A stretch of DNA of 64,000 nucleotides, taken from positions 58,894 to 122,893 of the forward strand of contig CAJUPQ010000001.1 of assembly GCA_910588505.1 (NCBI GenBank), written 5' to 3'. Each line of letters opens with the position of its first letter. Positions within the stretch are counted from its first letter, which is position 1. Below the pieces are notes generated by a model. It made no database searches and was not told the DNA's origin. It saw only the letters and a list, made by a program, of their open reading frames with translations. Origin of the DNA: an uncultured Hungatella sp. GTDB taxonomy: Bacteria; Bacillota; Clostridia; Lachnospirales; Lachnospiraceae. Positions 34,619 through 43,852 of the stretch are shown piece after piece. The translations under genes were made by a program, and so were the position numbers.

Positions 34619-37015
34619 ATGAACAGTCAGGAAGAGATCAAGATCATCCACACCACAGGCCGGAACAACTGCGGAGGCCGGTGTATTATCCACGCCCATG
34701 TGCGGAACGGAAAAATAGAGAAGCTGGCCACAGACACCAAAGACCAGGCCGGGGACCAGATTCCCCTGACTGCCTGCGTCCGGGGGCTTAATTATCACAA
34801 GACATTTCTGGGGGAGGACAGGCTTCGCTATCCCATGAAGCGCACAGGGGAGAGAGGCGAAGGGAAATTTCAGCGGATAACCTGGGAGGAGGCCGTGGAC
34901 ACCATCGCGTCGGAGTGGGTGCGGATCCGGGATACCTACGGCCCCGGCTCCCGGTATGTCAACTACGCCACAGGAGTCAGCGCCCTCATGAGGGGGAACA
35001 GCCTGGCCAAGCGGCTTTTAAGCCTGGACGGCGGATTTCTGGATTATTATAATTCCTACAGCACTGCCTGTATCCGCCAGGCCACCCAGCTGATGTACGG
35101 AACCTGTGAGGTGGGAAACTGTCTGGAAGACTGGCTCAATACCAACCTGATCATTCTGTGGGGCCACAATCCGGCGGAGACCAAATTTGACTGCGGCACT
35201 ATGTACTACCTGAAAAAGGCCAAAGAAAAGGGCATCCCCATCATTGTGGTGGATCCAAGAAAAAATGACACGGTTCTTCAGCTGGGGGCGGAGTGGATCC
35301 CCATACGCCCTGCCACGGACAGCGCCATGATGGACGCCATGGCCTATGTGATCGTGAACGAAGGGCTGTGGGATAAAGAATTTACGGACAGGTGCTGTCT
35401 GGGATTTGACCGTGACCACATGCCGGAGGGAATCGACGGTTCGGAGAGCTATCTTTCTTATGTTTTGGGGGAGAAAGACCACACGCCGAAGACTCCCCAG
35501 TGGGCGGAGGCAATCACCGGAGTCAGGGCGGAGGTGATCCGCAGCCTGGCCGTCCGGTACGGCAGGGCAAAGCCAGGGGCGCTGATCCAGGGCTACGGCC
35601 CTCAGCGCCACGCCTGCGGGGAACAGATCGCCAGAGGCGGGATCATGCTGGCGTGTCTCACAGGTAATGTGGGAGTCGGCGGCGGCTGGGCCAGCGGAGC
35701 GGCGGACTGCAGCCGCCACAAAAATCCGTCCTTTCCCCAGCCGAAAAATCCCTACGGCATGAAGATTCCTGTGTTTCTGTGGACAGAGGCAGTGGTGCGG
35801 GGCCATGAGATGACAGAACTTGACGGTGTGACGGCGGACGGTGGGAGCAGGGGAAACGCCGGTGGGACAGGAGCGGCCGGAGGGTGGGAAGCCGTCGGAG
35901 GCAGCGGAGTCACGGGAGCCGGAAAAATGATCGAAGGCAGCAGAATCTTTCAGGATCAGGAACATTTTACAGAAGCCGGCACCTCTGAAACTCCGCCGCT
36001 GCACCTGGCAAGCGATATCAAAATGATTCTCAACCTGGCAGGCAACTGCCTGATCAACCAGCACAGCGACATCAACCGCACGTCCCGGATTTTAAAAGAC
36101 ACATCCAAGTGTGAATTTATCGTGTGCAGCGACATTTTCATGACAGCCAGCGCCAGGTACGCGGACATCCTGCTCCCAGGCGTATCCATGTTTGAGTGCG
36201 AAAATATCACCCTGCCCTGGCAGTACGGGGATTTTCTGGGCTTTGGCAATCAGGTGATAGAGCCCTTGTATGAGTGCCGCTTTGAATATGACTGGCTGTG
36301 TGAGGTGGCGGAAAAAATCGGCCTTGGCCGGGAATTTTCCCTGGGAAGAACGAAAGAACAATGGCTGGAAGCCATATACGGGGAACTGCGAAAAACAGAA
36401 CAGGAACTTCCGGAATATGAGGAATTTAAGAAGGCGGGAATTTACCGCTACAAAAATAATCCTCATGTTATTGCATTTGAAAAAGAGCGCAGTGACCCAA
36501 AGACATATCCCTTCCCCACAGAAAGCGGGAAGATTGAGATCTTTTCTCCAAAAGTCTACCGGACCAAATATAAAGACTTTTTCCCGGCTATTCCCCGGTA
36601 CGTGGAGCCGCCGGAGGGCGCGGGGGATGCCCTGGCGCAGAAATATCCCCTGCAGCTCATCGGATGGCACACCAAGAGAAGGTGCCACAGCATCCACGAT
36701 AATAACCAGGCCATGGAGAAAGTGGATCCTCAGATGCTGTGGATGAACCCGGAAGATGCCGGGGCAAGAGGCTTAAAAGACAGTGATATGGCCTTTGTGT
36801 GGAATGACAGAGGGCGGATGAAAGTTCCCGTGAAGGTGACGGACAGGATTATGGCCGGCGTGACGGCCCTTTCCCAGGGCGCCTGGTATCGGCCGGACAA
36901 AGACGGCACAGACCTGGGAGGTTCTGTCAATGTGCTCACATCCCTAAAGCCTACCCCCTATGCGAAGGGGAATCCGCAGCATACGAATCTGGTGGAAGTG
37001 GGGAGGGCGGAGTAG
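34619..37015 (+). CDS. DmsA-like molybdopterin oxidoreductase, catalytic subunit
   Basis: A 798-residue member of the DMSO reductase family, close to DmsA by eye over its length: ACVRGLNYHKTFLGEDRLRYP, ITWEEAVDTIASEW, WGHNPAETKFDCG, LTGNVGVGGGW, NLAGNCLINQHSDINRTS, SQGAWYRPD and GNPQHTNLVEV. The N-terminal [4Fe-4S] motif has only Cys18, Cys22 and Cys53; the first canonical Cys is Gly14. No Tat signal is present, so it is probably cytoplasmic, and no DmsB or DmsC gene is adjacent. A Gly-rich low-complexity insert spans about residues 403-460. The MobA-MobB gene downstream would supply guanylated cofactor. Confidence 0.85.
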   Translation: MNSQEEIKIIHTTGRNNCGGRCIIHAHVRNGKIEKLATDTKDQAGDQIPLTACVRGLNYHKTFLGEDRLRYPMKRTGERGEGKFQRITWEEAVDTIASEWVRIRDTYGPGSRYVNYATGVSALMRGNSLAKRLLSLDGGFLDYYNSYSTACIRQATQLMYGTCEVGNCLEDWLNTNLIILWGHNPAETKFDCGTMYYLKKAKEKGIPIIVVDPRKNDTVLQLGAEWIPIRPATDSAMMDAMAYVIVNEGLWDKEFTDRCCLGFDRDHMPEGIDGSESYLSYVLGEKDHTPKTPQWAEAITGVRAEVIRSLAVRYGRAKPGALIQGYGPQRHACGEQIARGGIMLACLTGNVGVGGGWASGAADCSRHKNPSFPQPKNPYGMKIPVFLWTEAVVRGHEMTELDGVTADGGSRGNAGGTGAAGGWEAVGGSGVTGAGKMIEGSRIFQDQEHFTEAGTSETPPLHLASDIKMILNLAGNCLINQHSDINRTSRILKDTSKCEFIVCSDIFMTASARYADILLPGVSMFECENITLPWQYGDFLGFGNQVIEPLYECRFEYDWLCEVAEKIGLGREFSLGRTKEQWLEAIYGELRKTEQELPEYEEFKKAGIYRYKNNPHVIAFEKERSDPKTYPFPTESGKIEIFSPKVYRTKYKDFFPAIPRYVEPPEGAGDALAQKYPLQLIGWHTKRRCHSIHDNNQAMEKVDPQMLWMNPEDAGARGLKDSDMAFVWNDRGRMKVPVKVTDRIMAGVTALSQGAWYRPDKDGTDLGGSVNVLTSLKPTPYAKGNPQHTNLVEVGRAE

Positions 37016-37066
37016 GTGGGGCATGGGTGTACAGTCGAAAAATGAATAATCGGGGATAAAGTATGC

Positions 37067-37442
37067 ATGATGAGTGCAGCTGTTTATTATAATCTTACAA
37101 CTTACAGACCAGATGCTGTGGATGTGGCAATTGCAAGAAAAGCAAAGGTCTCATCTCTTCCGGATTGGCTGGAAGTTAATCTGTATTACTATACGGATAA
37201 AAGATTTGAACTTGGAATAGAGACAGTTGCTAATGGAAAGAATCATTTCCGCATTTATGATATTGAAAAAACGGTCGTTGATATAGTTTTCTATCGTGAG
37301 GAAGGTTGGTGTAGAGGAAACAAAAGAGATTCTTACCAATTATCTAAGGAGAAGAGATAGAAATCTTAATTGGCTTGTGCGTTATGCAGAGCTGATGAAG
37401 TGCGGAGATATTATGAAAATTTACCTGGAGGTGCTTGTATAA
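37067..37442 (+). pseudogene. AbiEi-family antitoxin remnant, frameshifted
   Basis: The first frame reads SAAVYYNLTTYRPD, SSLPDWLEVNLYYYTDKRFELG and IYDIEKTVVDIVFYR, the C-terminal domain of AbiEi-type antitoxins (type IV toxin-antitoxin). After about 37300 the reading continues in another frame as GVEETKEILTNYLRRRDRN and LVRYAELMKCGDIMKIYLEV, ending at TAA 37440-37442. So one frameshift splits it, and the N-terminal winged-helix part is missing. No AbiEii toxin gene follows. Its stop overlaps the mobAB ATG and its last codons provide that gene's ribosome site. Confidence 0.8.
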
Positions 37443-38458
37443 TGAACGCTGCGTCAGCAATAAAAACCCCCACACCCCCATATACAGACGACATAGCCGG
37501 ATACCTGCTGTCCGGCGGCAAAAACCGCCGTATGGGCGGCCGCAAGAAGCTGTTTTTAGAATACAACCACACCCCCTTTTACCGCCATATCCTGACAGGA
37601 ATGTCCCCTTTAAACACCATATACCTGTCCGTAGACACCCCGGAGCCCTACAAGTCCGTGGGCCTTCCCCTTATCACAGACAGATACCCAGAGACAGGCC
37701 CTCTGGGCGCAGTCTGCACCGGCCTGGAGATTTGCCATGAGCAGGCCCTTTTCGTCGCGGCATGCGATATGCCCTTCTTAGACGAAAACATCACAGAACA
37801 GCTTATAAAAGAATACAGACAGCACCCGGGGATCACCATAACCGAATCCGACGAAACCCCTCTTCCGTTTCCCGGAATTTATCCAAAAGAAGCGCTCCCC
37901 ATATTTCTCAACCAGTTAAAGACAGGAAGGCGAAAGATGATGGAAGCCATCAAAAAAGCGGGATACAGAGCCATAACCCTTGAAAAAGGAAACGCCGCCG
38001 GCATCAACATCAACACCCCCGGCGAGTACCGGAGGCTGACAGAACCAACCCCGTTTATCTTCGCCGTAAGCGGCTATAAAAATTCCGGTAAGACCACACT
38101 GCTTACCAGTCTGATCCCTGAACTGAAACGCAGAGGATACAAGGTAGCTGTCATCAAACACGACGGCCATGACTTTCAGAGTGACGTTCCGGGAACCGAC
38201 AGCTTCCGTTTCCAGGAGGCAGGAGCCTTCGGGACAGCCGTATACTCATCCAAACGGCTGATGATCACAAAAGAATACAAGGAGCCGGACGAAAAGATGC
38301 TCATAAAAGCTTTTGGGGAGGCGGATATCATTTTGATCGAAGGGCTGAAAGACAGCAGTTACCCTAAATATATCTGCGATTATCCAAACCAGAAGCCCAT
38401 ATCCGCCGTGGAACTGGCGGATAGGATTGAAGCCCTGAAAGGAGAAAAACCTCTATAG
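37442..38458 (+). CDS. MobA-MobB fusion, molybdenum cofactor guanylylation
   Basis: A 338-residue fusion. Residues 1-200 are MobA-like: GYLLSGGKNRRMGGRKKL (nucleotide loop), YLSVDTPEP, GPLGAVCTGL and VAACDMPFLD. Residues 205-338 are MobB-like with the P-loop SGYKNSGKTTLLTSLI and VIKHDGHDF. MobA attaches GMP to molybdopterin and MobB is a GTP-binding accessory. ATG 37442 has GGAGGTG eight bases upstream. It is probably co-transcribed with the DmsA-like gene, which needs bis-MGD. The gap 38459-38672 shows nothing recognisable. Confidence 0.9.
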   Translation: MNAASAIKTPTPPYTDDIAGYLLSGGKNRRMGGRKKLFLEYNHTPFYRHILTGMSPLNTIYLSVDTPEPYKSVGLPLITDRYPETGPLGAVCTGLEICHEQALFVAACDMPFLDENITEQLIKEYRQHPGITITESDETPLPFPGIYPKEALPIFLNQLKTGRRKMMEAIKKAGYRAITLEKGNAAGININTPGEYRRLTEPTPFIFAVSGYKNSGKTTLLTSLIPELKRRGYKVAVIKHDGHDFQSDVPGTDSFRFQEAGAFGTAVYSSKRLMITKEYKEPDEKMLIKAFGEADIILIEGLKDSSYPKYICDYPNQKPISAVELADRIEALKGEKPL

Positions 38459-38672
38459 CGCAAATACATTCAAACAGCGAACCATCGTCATCCTGTCCTC
38501 TATATAAGTGAAGGGCAGGGTGGCATTTCTGTATTAAATTCAATATTGGGTAAGATAAAAGATTCAAATATGTTATTTAACAAAATGTAAGATAATTTAT
38601 TCAGATAGTTCACTTCCTATGTATTTTGAGGATAAGATATAACAGTTATTAAATGCTATAAAAAGTGCCTTT

Positions 38673-39038
38673 TCAGAATTCCGGCTTGAATTTTTCCGTT
38701 TTCAGCTCCACAACAACATAACAATGAAGACGGACAATCAATTCCATTTGGCTTACAGGCTGTAAGCCATTTTCATTGGAGTTATAAAATTTGTACCAGT
38801 AACGTATACTTTTCAAATTTTGCACCGAAAACCCTGACATATTGGAAAAAGTATTCCGTAAATCCTTGCTCATTGTCGCAAGAAACGCTTCTCCCCCATT
38901 TCGCATTTTCTGCTTAGCAACAATATCTCTGCCTATATCCCAATACAAATCGAGCAGTTCATAATTTACCTTAACAGAAGCTTTTATATTCCTCCAATCA
39001 GTATATCCTGTCGCATGTATGTATATGTGCTTATCATT
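38673..39038 (-). pseudogene. DUF1016 (YhcG-like PDDEXK nuclease) remnant
   Basis: On the minus strand an open frame without a proper start reads DWRNIKASVKVNYELLDLYW, DIGRDIVAKQKMRNGGEAF, SKDLRNTFSNMSGFSVQNLK, matching the DUF1016 N-terminal domain. After QPVSQMELIV it jumps to HCYVVVELKTEKFKPEF, which belongs to the nuclease domain (ELK core), and stops. Roughly 150 residues between them and the whole C-terminus are missing. The gene is dead; it is another case of internal deletion. Confidence 0.75.
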
Positions 39039-39079
39039 TTACTATATATAGATGAATTTTTCCACTATCTCAAATGAAA

Positions 39080-39110
39080 CAGCGGCATCTGCCTTACGTC
39101 AATGCCGCTG
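39080..39110 (-). terminator. Terminator-like hairpin after the flavin reductase
   Basis: CAGCGGCAT (39080-39088) and ATGCCGCTG (39102-39110) form a 9-bp stem. On the minus strand it is followed by TTTCATTT. It lies 69 bases beyond the reductase stop. Confidence 0.6.
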
Positions 39111-39178
39111 TCAAGAGTAATTATAAAATTATAAATCAACTCTGAAACTCCAGGACTGTACGCCCGTCCAGTAAGGCA

Positions 39179-41014
39179 TCACTCTCCCGCCGCCGCGTTA
39201 TGTCCGGCGATCCGTCCGAACACCGTAATATCCGCAATGGCGTCAGACCCGAGGCGGTTGGTTCCATGGATATCTCCGGTCACCTCACCGGCAGCGTAAA
39301 GACCGGGGATCACCTCATTCTCCGTAGTCAGAACCTGAGCCTTGGTATTGATCTTCAACCCGCCCATGGTGTGATGGATCGCAGGCGTAGTCTTCATAAT
39401 GTAATACGGCCCGTCTCCAAAGGCGGTCAGTTCCCCTCTCTTGTTAAACTCCAGGTCCTTCCCGTCCGCACAGTACTGATTATATCGGTCAATGGTAGCC
39501 TGCAGCTCCTTGGCGTCAATCCCGAAATGGGCGGCAGCCTCCTCCACGGTATCCGCCTTTACAAGAATCCCACGTTCAATCAGATTGTCATACTCTTTTT
39601 TGTGGCTGGCATTAACGCCGGACGCCTGCATACTGGCCTCATCCCAGAACATGTAGGAAACGCCGCCGGTCTGGGCCTTCACAGCCATGGAAATAACATC
39701 CCGCCGTTCCAGCTCCTCAACAAAACGCTTGCCCTCCAGGTTCACCAGGATCGCCCGTCCCTCCAGACGGACATCCCCCACATACAGGAGAGTTCCCGTC
39801 TCCGGGTCACAGGTAGGATAGGTCTGGATATACTGCATATCAACAGTCTGAGCACCCAAAGCCTCTGCCATAACAATACCGTCCCCGGTGCTTCCCACAG
39901 AGTTGGTGGAGAGGATCTTCTCATCCATATCCGGGTTGTTGGCAATACGCATCTCCAGGTTAGAGCCGAAACCGCCTGTAGCCAGGATCACGCCTTTGGA
40001 AGCATTGTAGGTAATATCCTGTCCGTCGCACTGGGCCTTTACGGCAGTCACCTTGCCCTCTGTCTGCACCAGCTCCACAGCTGCTGTGTTGGTGTGGATC
40101 TCAACGCCCAGGGATTCCGCCTTTGCCTGAAGCTTTTCAATCAGCTCCACGCCGCTGGCATTCAGCGGAACGAGAGAACGCTTCACAGAATGGCCTCCAA
40201 AGAACAGCATATAATCCTCAAACTGAACCTTCACATCATCCCGCAGCCAAATCGCCGCGTCCATGGCATTGTCAGCCAGAACACGAACCAGCTCCGGGTC
40301 ATTCTCATTATCACCGCCTGCCAGAATATCCTCATAGAACTGGTCGGCGCTGTCATCAATGCCCTCACCCTCCTGGAGCCAGTTGCCCGGAGCAGCCATT
40401 TCGCCGCCGGAGATCAGGGTATTACCGCCTGTGTTGTTCATCTTCTCAACCACGATAACCTTCGCGCCGTCCTCAGCCGCCGTGATGGCAGCAGAGAGGC
40501 CAGCGCCGCCTGCGCCTACCACAATCACATCCGCGTCATAGTGGTCTGCCTTCTCCTCCGCAGCCGCTGCGGCCTTTGCCACCAGCAGGTCCGAAGCAGC
40601 CCCCGTCTTCTCAAAAGCATTGTTTACAGCCTGAAGAAATCCCGTAGAAGAAAGCGTGGCGCCGGACACCATGTCCACGTCAATCTGATTGGTGGCGATC
40701 ATGGTCTCACGAAGCTTGTCCATAGCGTCTGCGTACCCCGGAGTCTCCTGGTGCTCCAGCACCTTGATGTCCGTGATCTCAGAATCCTTGATGGTCAGCT
40801 CAACCTTGATGGTTCCGCCTTTGCCTGTGCCTTCACCCTCATACGTCCCGTCCGGAATGCCGGCAACTTCGGTCTCCGCAGCCGTCGCTTCCGTCTGGGC
40901 TGCTGTGGTCGTCTCCGCAGCCGTCGCGGAAGTTTCGTCGGGCGCGGAACCGGAGCACGCGGTCAGAGAAAGGACCAGCGCGGAACTTAAAAGGATGCCT
41001 GTCAATCTTTTCAT
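39179..41014 (-). CDS. Extracellular FMN/FAD reductase (urocanate/fumarate reductase-like flavoprotein)
   Basis: A 611-residue lipoprotein: signal peptide with lipobox LSLTACSG, a Thr/Ala-rich linker (~25-52), an FMN-binding domain (~55-130) with the covalent attachment motif VSGATLSSTG, and a FAD-dependent reductase domain (~160-610) with VIVVGAGGAGLSAAITAAEDG and the active-site stretch GTNRLGSDAIAD. Such proteins take electrons from outside (for example through flavin-based extracellular electron transfer) and reduce unsaturated acids such as urocanate, fumarate or methacrylate. FMN would be attached by an ApbE enzyme, not seen here. It is divergent from the histidine kinase, its likely regulator. 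The acceptor is unknown. Confidence 0.88.
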   Translation of the reverse strand: MKRLTGILLSSALVLSLTACSGSAPDETSATAAETTTAAQTEATAAETEVAGIPDGTYEGEGTGKGGTIKVELTIKDSEITDIKVLEHQETPGYADAMDKLRETMIATNQIDVDMVSGATLSSTGFLQAVNNAFEKTGAASDLLVAKAAAAAEEKADHYDADVIVVGAGGAGLSAAITAAEDGAKVIVVEKMNNTGGNTLISGGEMAAPGNWLQEGEGIDDSADQFYEDILAGGDNENDPELVRVLADNAMDAAIWLRDDVKVQFEDYMLFFGGHSVKRSLVPLNASGVELIEKLQAKAESLGVEIHTNTAAVELVQTEGKVTAVKAQCDGQDITYNASKGVILATGGFGSNLEMRIANNPDMDEKILSTNSVGSTGDGIVMAEALGAQTVDMQYIQTYPTCDPETGTLLYVGDVRLEGRAILVNLEGKRFVEELERRDVISMAVKAQTGGVSYMFWDEASMQASGVNASHKKEYDNLIERGILVKADTVEEAAAHFGIDAKELQATIDRYNQYCADGKDLEFNKRGELTAFGDGPYYIMKTTPAIHHTMGGLKINTKAQVLTTENEVIPGLYAAGEVTGDIHGTNRLGSDAIADITVFGRIAGHNAAAGE

Positions 41015-41149
41015 AATGTTCCCTCCATTTTTTATAAAGATTGTGATTCATTTAACACAAATAGTATAGTATAATAATGGAAAAATGTATTTGGAGTATC
41101 TTTCGGGAATTTGCACTTTTACGAACAGAAATGAATTTGAGGTACAGTT

Positions 41150-43042
41150 ATGAGATTGCAAAACAGGATTCTGATTTTATTTTCCCTGCTGTTCACAGTG
41201 GGATTTCTCTTTCTGACATTCTTCTCCGCCAATGCCATTGAGAGGACCAACCGGAACATGGTGGATGCTTTTTCTACCCAGTCCTTTGAATTCAAATCCC
41301 AGGAGGTGGGCCAGTGGCTGGGACAGCGCCTGACAGAGCTGCGGGTTATTGCCATGAATGAAGCCTTGCAGGAGGGAAATGTTGAAGAAGCGATTCCCTA
41401 CATTTCCCGCCTCAACGAAAACATCGGGACTCAGTACGGCAATGAGTGGGGAACCTTTGCCGTGGGCTACACCGACGGCATCGGCTGGGTCAGCCCCAGG
41501 CAGTATATCGACATATCCGCCAGAGAATACTTTCACGAGGCCATGAAAGGGGAGCAGGAATACGTGCTGTCAGCCCCTGTGATCTCCCGGACCGACCAGG
41601 CGGAGATCTCCCTGATCTGCTACCCCCTGCGGGATCAGAGGAACCAGGTATACGGCTTCCTCAACGCCGCCATCTCCCTGGAAAAGCTCCATGAGATCGT
41701 GGCAGAGCTGGACTTTTACAACGGCCAGTCCTGGATCATGGACCCTGAGGGCAGCATCTATACCCGCTCCGGCGCGGATGAGAAAGCCGTGGAAGTCCTT
41801 TTGCCGGAGCTTACCAAAAACCAGAAAGGCAGTCTGGACATGGAAAATGGGGCGGCCACCGTATTTTATACCCGGATTCCCTACACGAAACAGTGGTATC
41901 TCTGCACGTCCATCGAAAATTCCCAGCTTATGGAGGACACGAGACACCTTACCGTGAAACTGTCCATAGTCCTTCTGATCGTTATGATCCTTTTGTTCCT
42001 GTGCAGCATGCTGGTGTCCCGAAGCATCACAAATCCCATCGGAAAAATGGCGGAGGCCATGAAAAAAGTGGAGACAGGGGACTGGGAGGTCAGCCTGCAG
42101 ATGAAAGGCCGGGACGAGATCGCCCGGCTGTCCCGGTCCTTTGATCAGATGGTGCAGAAAGTCCACAGCCTGGTGCTGAAGACAGCGGAAAACGAGCGGG
42201 AGAAGCGGAGGGCGGAGCTGAGAGTCCTTCAGGCTCAGATCAACCCCCATTTCCTGTACAACACCCTGGACACCCTCCAGTACAAGGCCTACGACACCGG
42301 GGATGAGGAGATGGTGACCATGATCAGCTCCCTGTCCGCGTTTTTCCGGATCTCATTAAGCCGGGGCAGGGAGATCATCCCCCTGGAAAAAGAGCTGGAA
42401 CACGTGGAAAGCTACCTGAAAATCCAGAAGATTCGGTTCCAGGATGTGTTGTCCTACGACATTCAGGTGAAGGTAACGGACTCCTTCCAGGTCCTGAAGC
42501 TGATCCTGCAGCCGCTGGTGGAAAATGCCATCCAGCACGGCATCAAGCCCAAGATGGCGCCGGGAACGATCCATATCCGGGTGATGCAGGCGGAGGCGGG
42601 AGCGGAACAGATATTTGCCCGGCTGTCCTATGCTGTCCCAGGGAAGCAGGCGGCAGCCGCCGGAGCGTCTGATGAAGATGCAGGGAAACAGCAAAAGGAT
42701 TCAGCGGTCGGAACACTCCATGATGCCCCGGAAAATCAGAAGGCGGGAACGGCAGCCCAGCCGCCCCGTCAAATCACGGACAGAAAAAAGACATGTCTGA
42801 TACTGGAAGTGGAGGACGACGGCGTAGGTCTGACAGAAGCCCGTCTGGGCGAACTGAGAAGAGAGCTCCACCAGGGAACAGCCGGAAAAAGCTACGGCCT
42901 CATTAACGTAAACAACCGCATCCGTCTTCTCTACGGGGAAGACGCGGGAATAACGATACAGTCCCGAGAGGGAAAAGGCACCTGTGTAACCATTATCCTC
43001 ACACAGCTGACCCGGGAGAAGACGGAGGAGAATTATGATTGA
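41150..43042 (+). CDS. YesM-type sensor histidine kinase
   Basis: A 630-residue membrane kinase. A first membrane segment (~7-30), an extracellular dCache-like sensor (~31-275), a second membrane segment (~277-297), HAMP (~298-350), His_kinase with the phosphorylated His near 367 in QAQINPHFLYNTLD, and HATPase_c (LVENAIQHG, VEDDGVGL, YGLINVNNRIRL). Between the N and G1 boxes lies an Ala/Gln-rich insert of about 55 residues not usual in the family. It overlaps the response-regulator gene by 8 bases. The sensor should detect an extracellular acid or flavin-reductase substrate, given the divergent reductase gene. Confidence 0.9.
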   Translation: MRLQNRILILFSLLFTVGFLFLTFFSANAIERTNRNMVDAFSTQSFEFKSQEVGQWLGQRLTELRVIAMNEALQEGNVEEAIPYISRLNENIGTQYGNEWGTFAVGYTDGIGWVSPRQYIDISAREYFHEAMKGEQEYVLSAPVISRTDQAEISLICYPLRDQRNQVYGFLNAAISLEKLHEIVAELDFYNGQSWIMDPEGSIYTRSGADEKAVEVLLPELTKNQKGSLDMENGAATVFYTRIPYTKQWYLCTSIENSQLMEDTRHLTVKLSIVLLIVMILLFLCSMLVSRSITNPIGKMAEAMKKVETGDWEVSLQMKGRDEIARLSRSFDQMVQKVHSLVLKTAENEREKRRAELRVLQAQINPHFLYNTLDTLQYKAYDTGDEEMVTMISSLSAFFRISLSRGREIIPLEKELEHVESYLKIQKIRFQDVLSYDIQVKVTDSFQVLKLILQPLVENAIQHGIKPKMAPGTIHIRVMQAEAGAEQIFARLSYAVPGKQAAAAGASDEDAGKQQKDSAVGTLHDAPENQKAGTAAQPPRQITDRKKTCLILEVEDDGVGLTEARLGELRRELHQGTAGKSYGLINVNNRIRLLYGEDAGITIQSREGKGTCVTIILTQLTREKTEENYD

Positions 43043-43778
43043 TATCGTAATCTGTGACGACGAGGTGATCTTGCGAAACGGCCTCAAGTCCTGGGTGGAG
43101 AAATCAGGTCTCCCCTTAAAAGTAAGCGGAACAGCGGGAAACGGCCCCCAGGCACTGGAGCTGATCGCAAAGCAGAAACCTTTCATCGCCCTAATGGACG
43201 TCAATATGCCGGGAATGGCAGGCCTGGACGTTATCGAGGAGATTCAGAACCGGGGAATCGGCACCAGGTTCATCATCATATCCGGCCACGACGAATTTCA
43301 GTACGCCAGAAGAGCCTGCCATCTGGGCGTGGTGGACTACCTGTTAAAACCCATTGACAGAGGGGAGCTGGTGGAACTTCTCAAAAAAGTGCTGGAGCAG
43401 ATACGCAAAGAGCAGCTGACCCAGAAAGTCTTTGTGGAAAAAGAAGACACCACCAAGGAAAAGATTCTGGGGTACATCCAGGACCATTTCACAGAGCAGC
43501 AGTTTTCCCTGAGACAGCTGGCAGAAGAATTCCATTTGTCCCAGTCCTATGTCACCAGGCTCATCAAGCAGGAGACAGGAAGCTCCTTTTCAGAACTTCT
43601 TACTAGAATGCGCATCGACAGAGCCGTATCCCTTCTGGTCCAAAGTCCGGACATGAAGCTGGTGGAGATCGCGGAGCGGACAGGATTCGCCAGCCAGCAC
43701 TATTTTTCCAGGGTATTTAAAGAGAAAATCGGTTTCTCTCCGGCAGACTATCGGGAATATATCCGGAAGAATCCTTGA
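43035..43778 (+). CDS. YesN-type response regulator with AraC DNA-binding domain
   Basis: A 247-residue regulator. Receiver domain at 1-120 with phospho-Asp55 in ALMDVNMPG and Lys in LLKPIDRGE; AraC-type double helix-turn-helix at ~145-245 (FSLRQLAEEFHLSQSYVTRL, EIAERTGFASQHYFSRVFK). It overlaps the kinase gene and forms a pair with it. The divergent reductase gene is the probable target. Its C-terminal codons contain the -35 box for the next gene. Confidence 0.93.
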   Translation: MIDIVICDDEVILRNGLKSWVEKSGLPLKVSGTAGNGPQALELIAKQKPFIALMDVNMPGMAGLDVIEEIQNRGIGTRFIIISGHDEFQYARRACHLGVVDYLLKPIDRGELVELLKKVLEQIRKEQLTQKVFVEKEDTTKEKILGYIQDHFTEQQFSLRQLAEEFHLSQSYVTRLIKQETGSSFSELLTRMRIDRAVSLLVQSPDMKLVEIAERTGFASQHYFSRVFKEKIGFSPADYREYIRKNP

Positions 43779-43803
43779 CAAACATCCGCTTCACTGCTAT
43801 GCT
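43775..43803 (+). promoter_or_regulatory. Promoter for the SDR gene
   Basis: TTGACA (43775-43780, overlapping the regulator stop codon) and TATGCT (43798-43803) with a 17-bp spacer, 50 bases before the ATG at 43853. Confidence 0.65.
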
Positions 43804-43852
43804 GTGAAATAGTAAATGTTAAAATATTATCAAGAAAAGGAGACAGACTCAA

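Noticed and set aside
35018..36064. Minus-strand open frame of 348 codons inside the DmsA-like gene
   Set aside because: The plus strand matches the molybdoenzyme throughout; the minus frame has odd composition (many Arg, His, Pro) and no homology by eye.
39200..40990. Plus-strand open frame of 596 codons opposite the flavin reductase
   Set aside because: The reductase on the minus strand has clear domains, signal peptide and active-site motifs. The plus frame has no ribosome site or recognisable family and is a codon-bias mirror.
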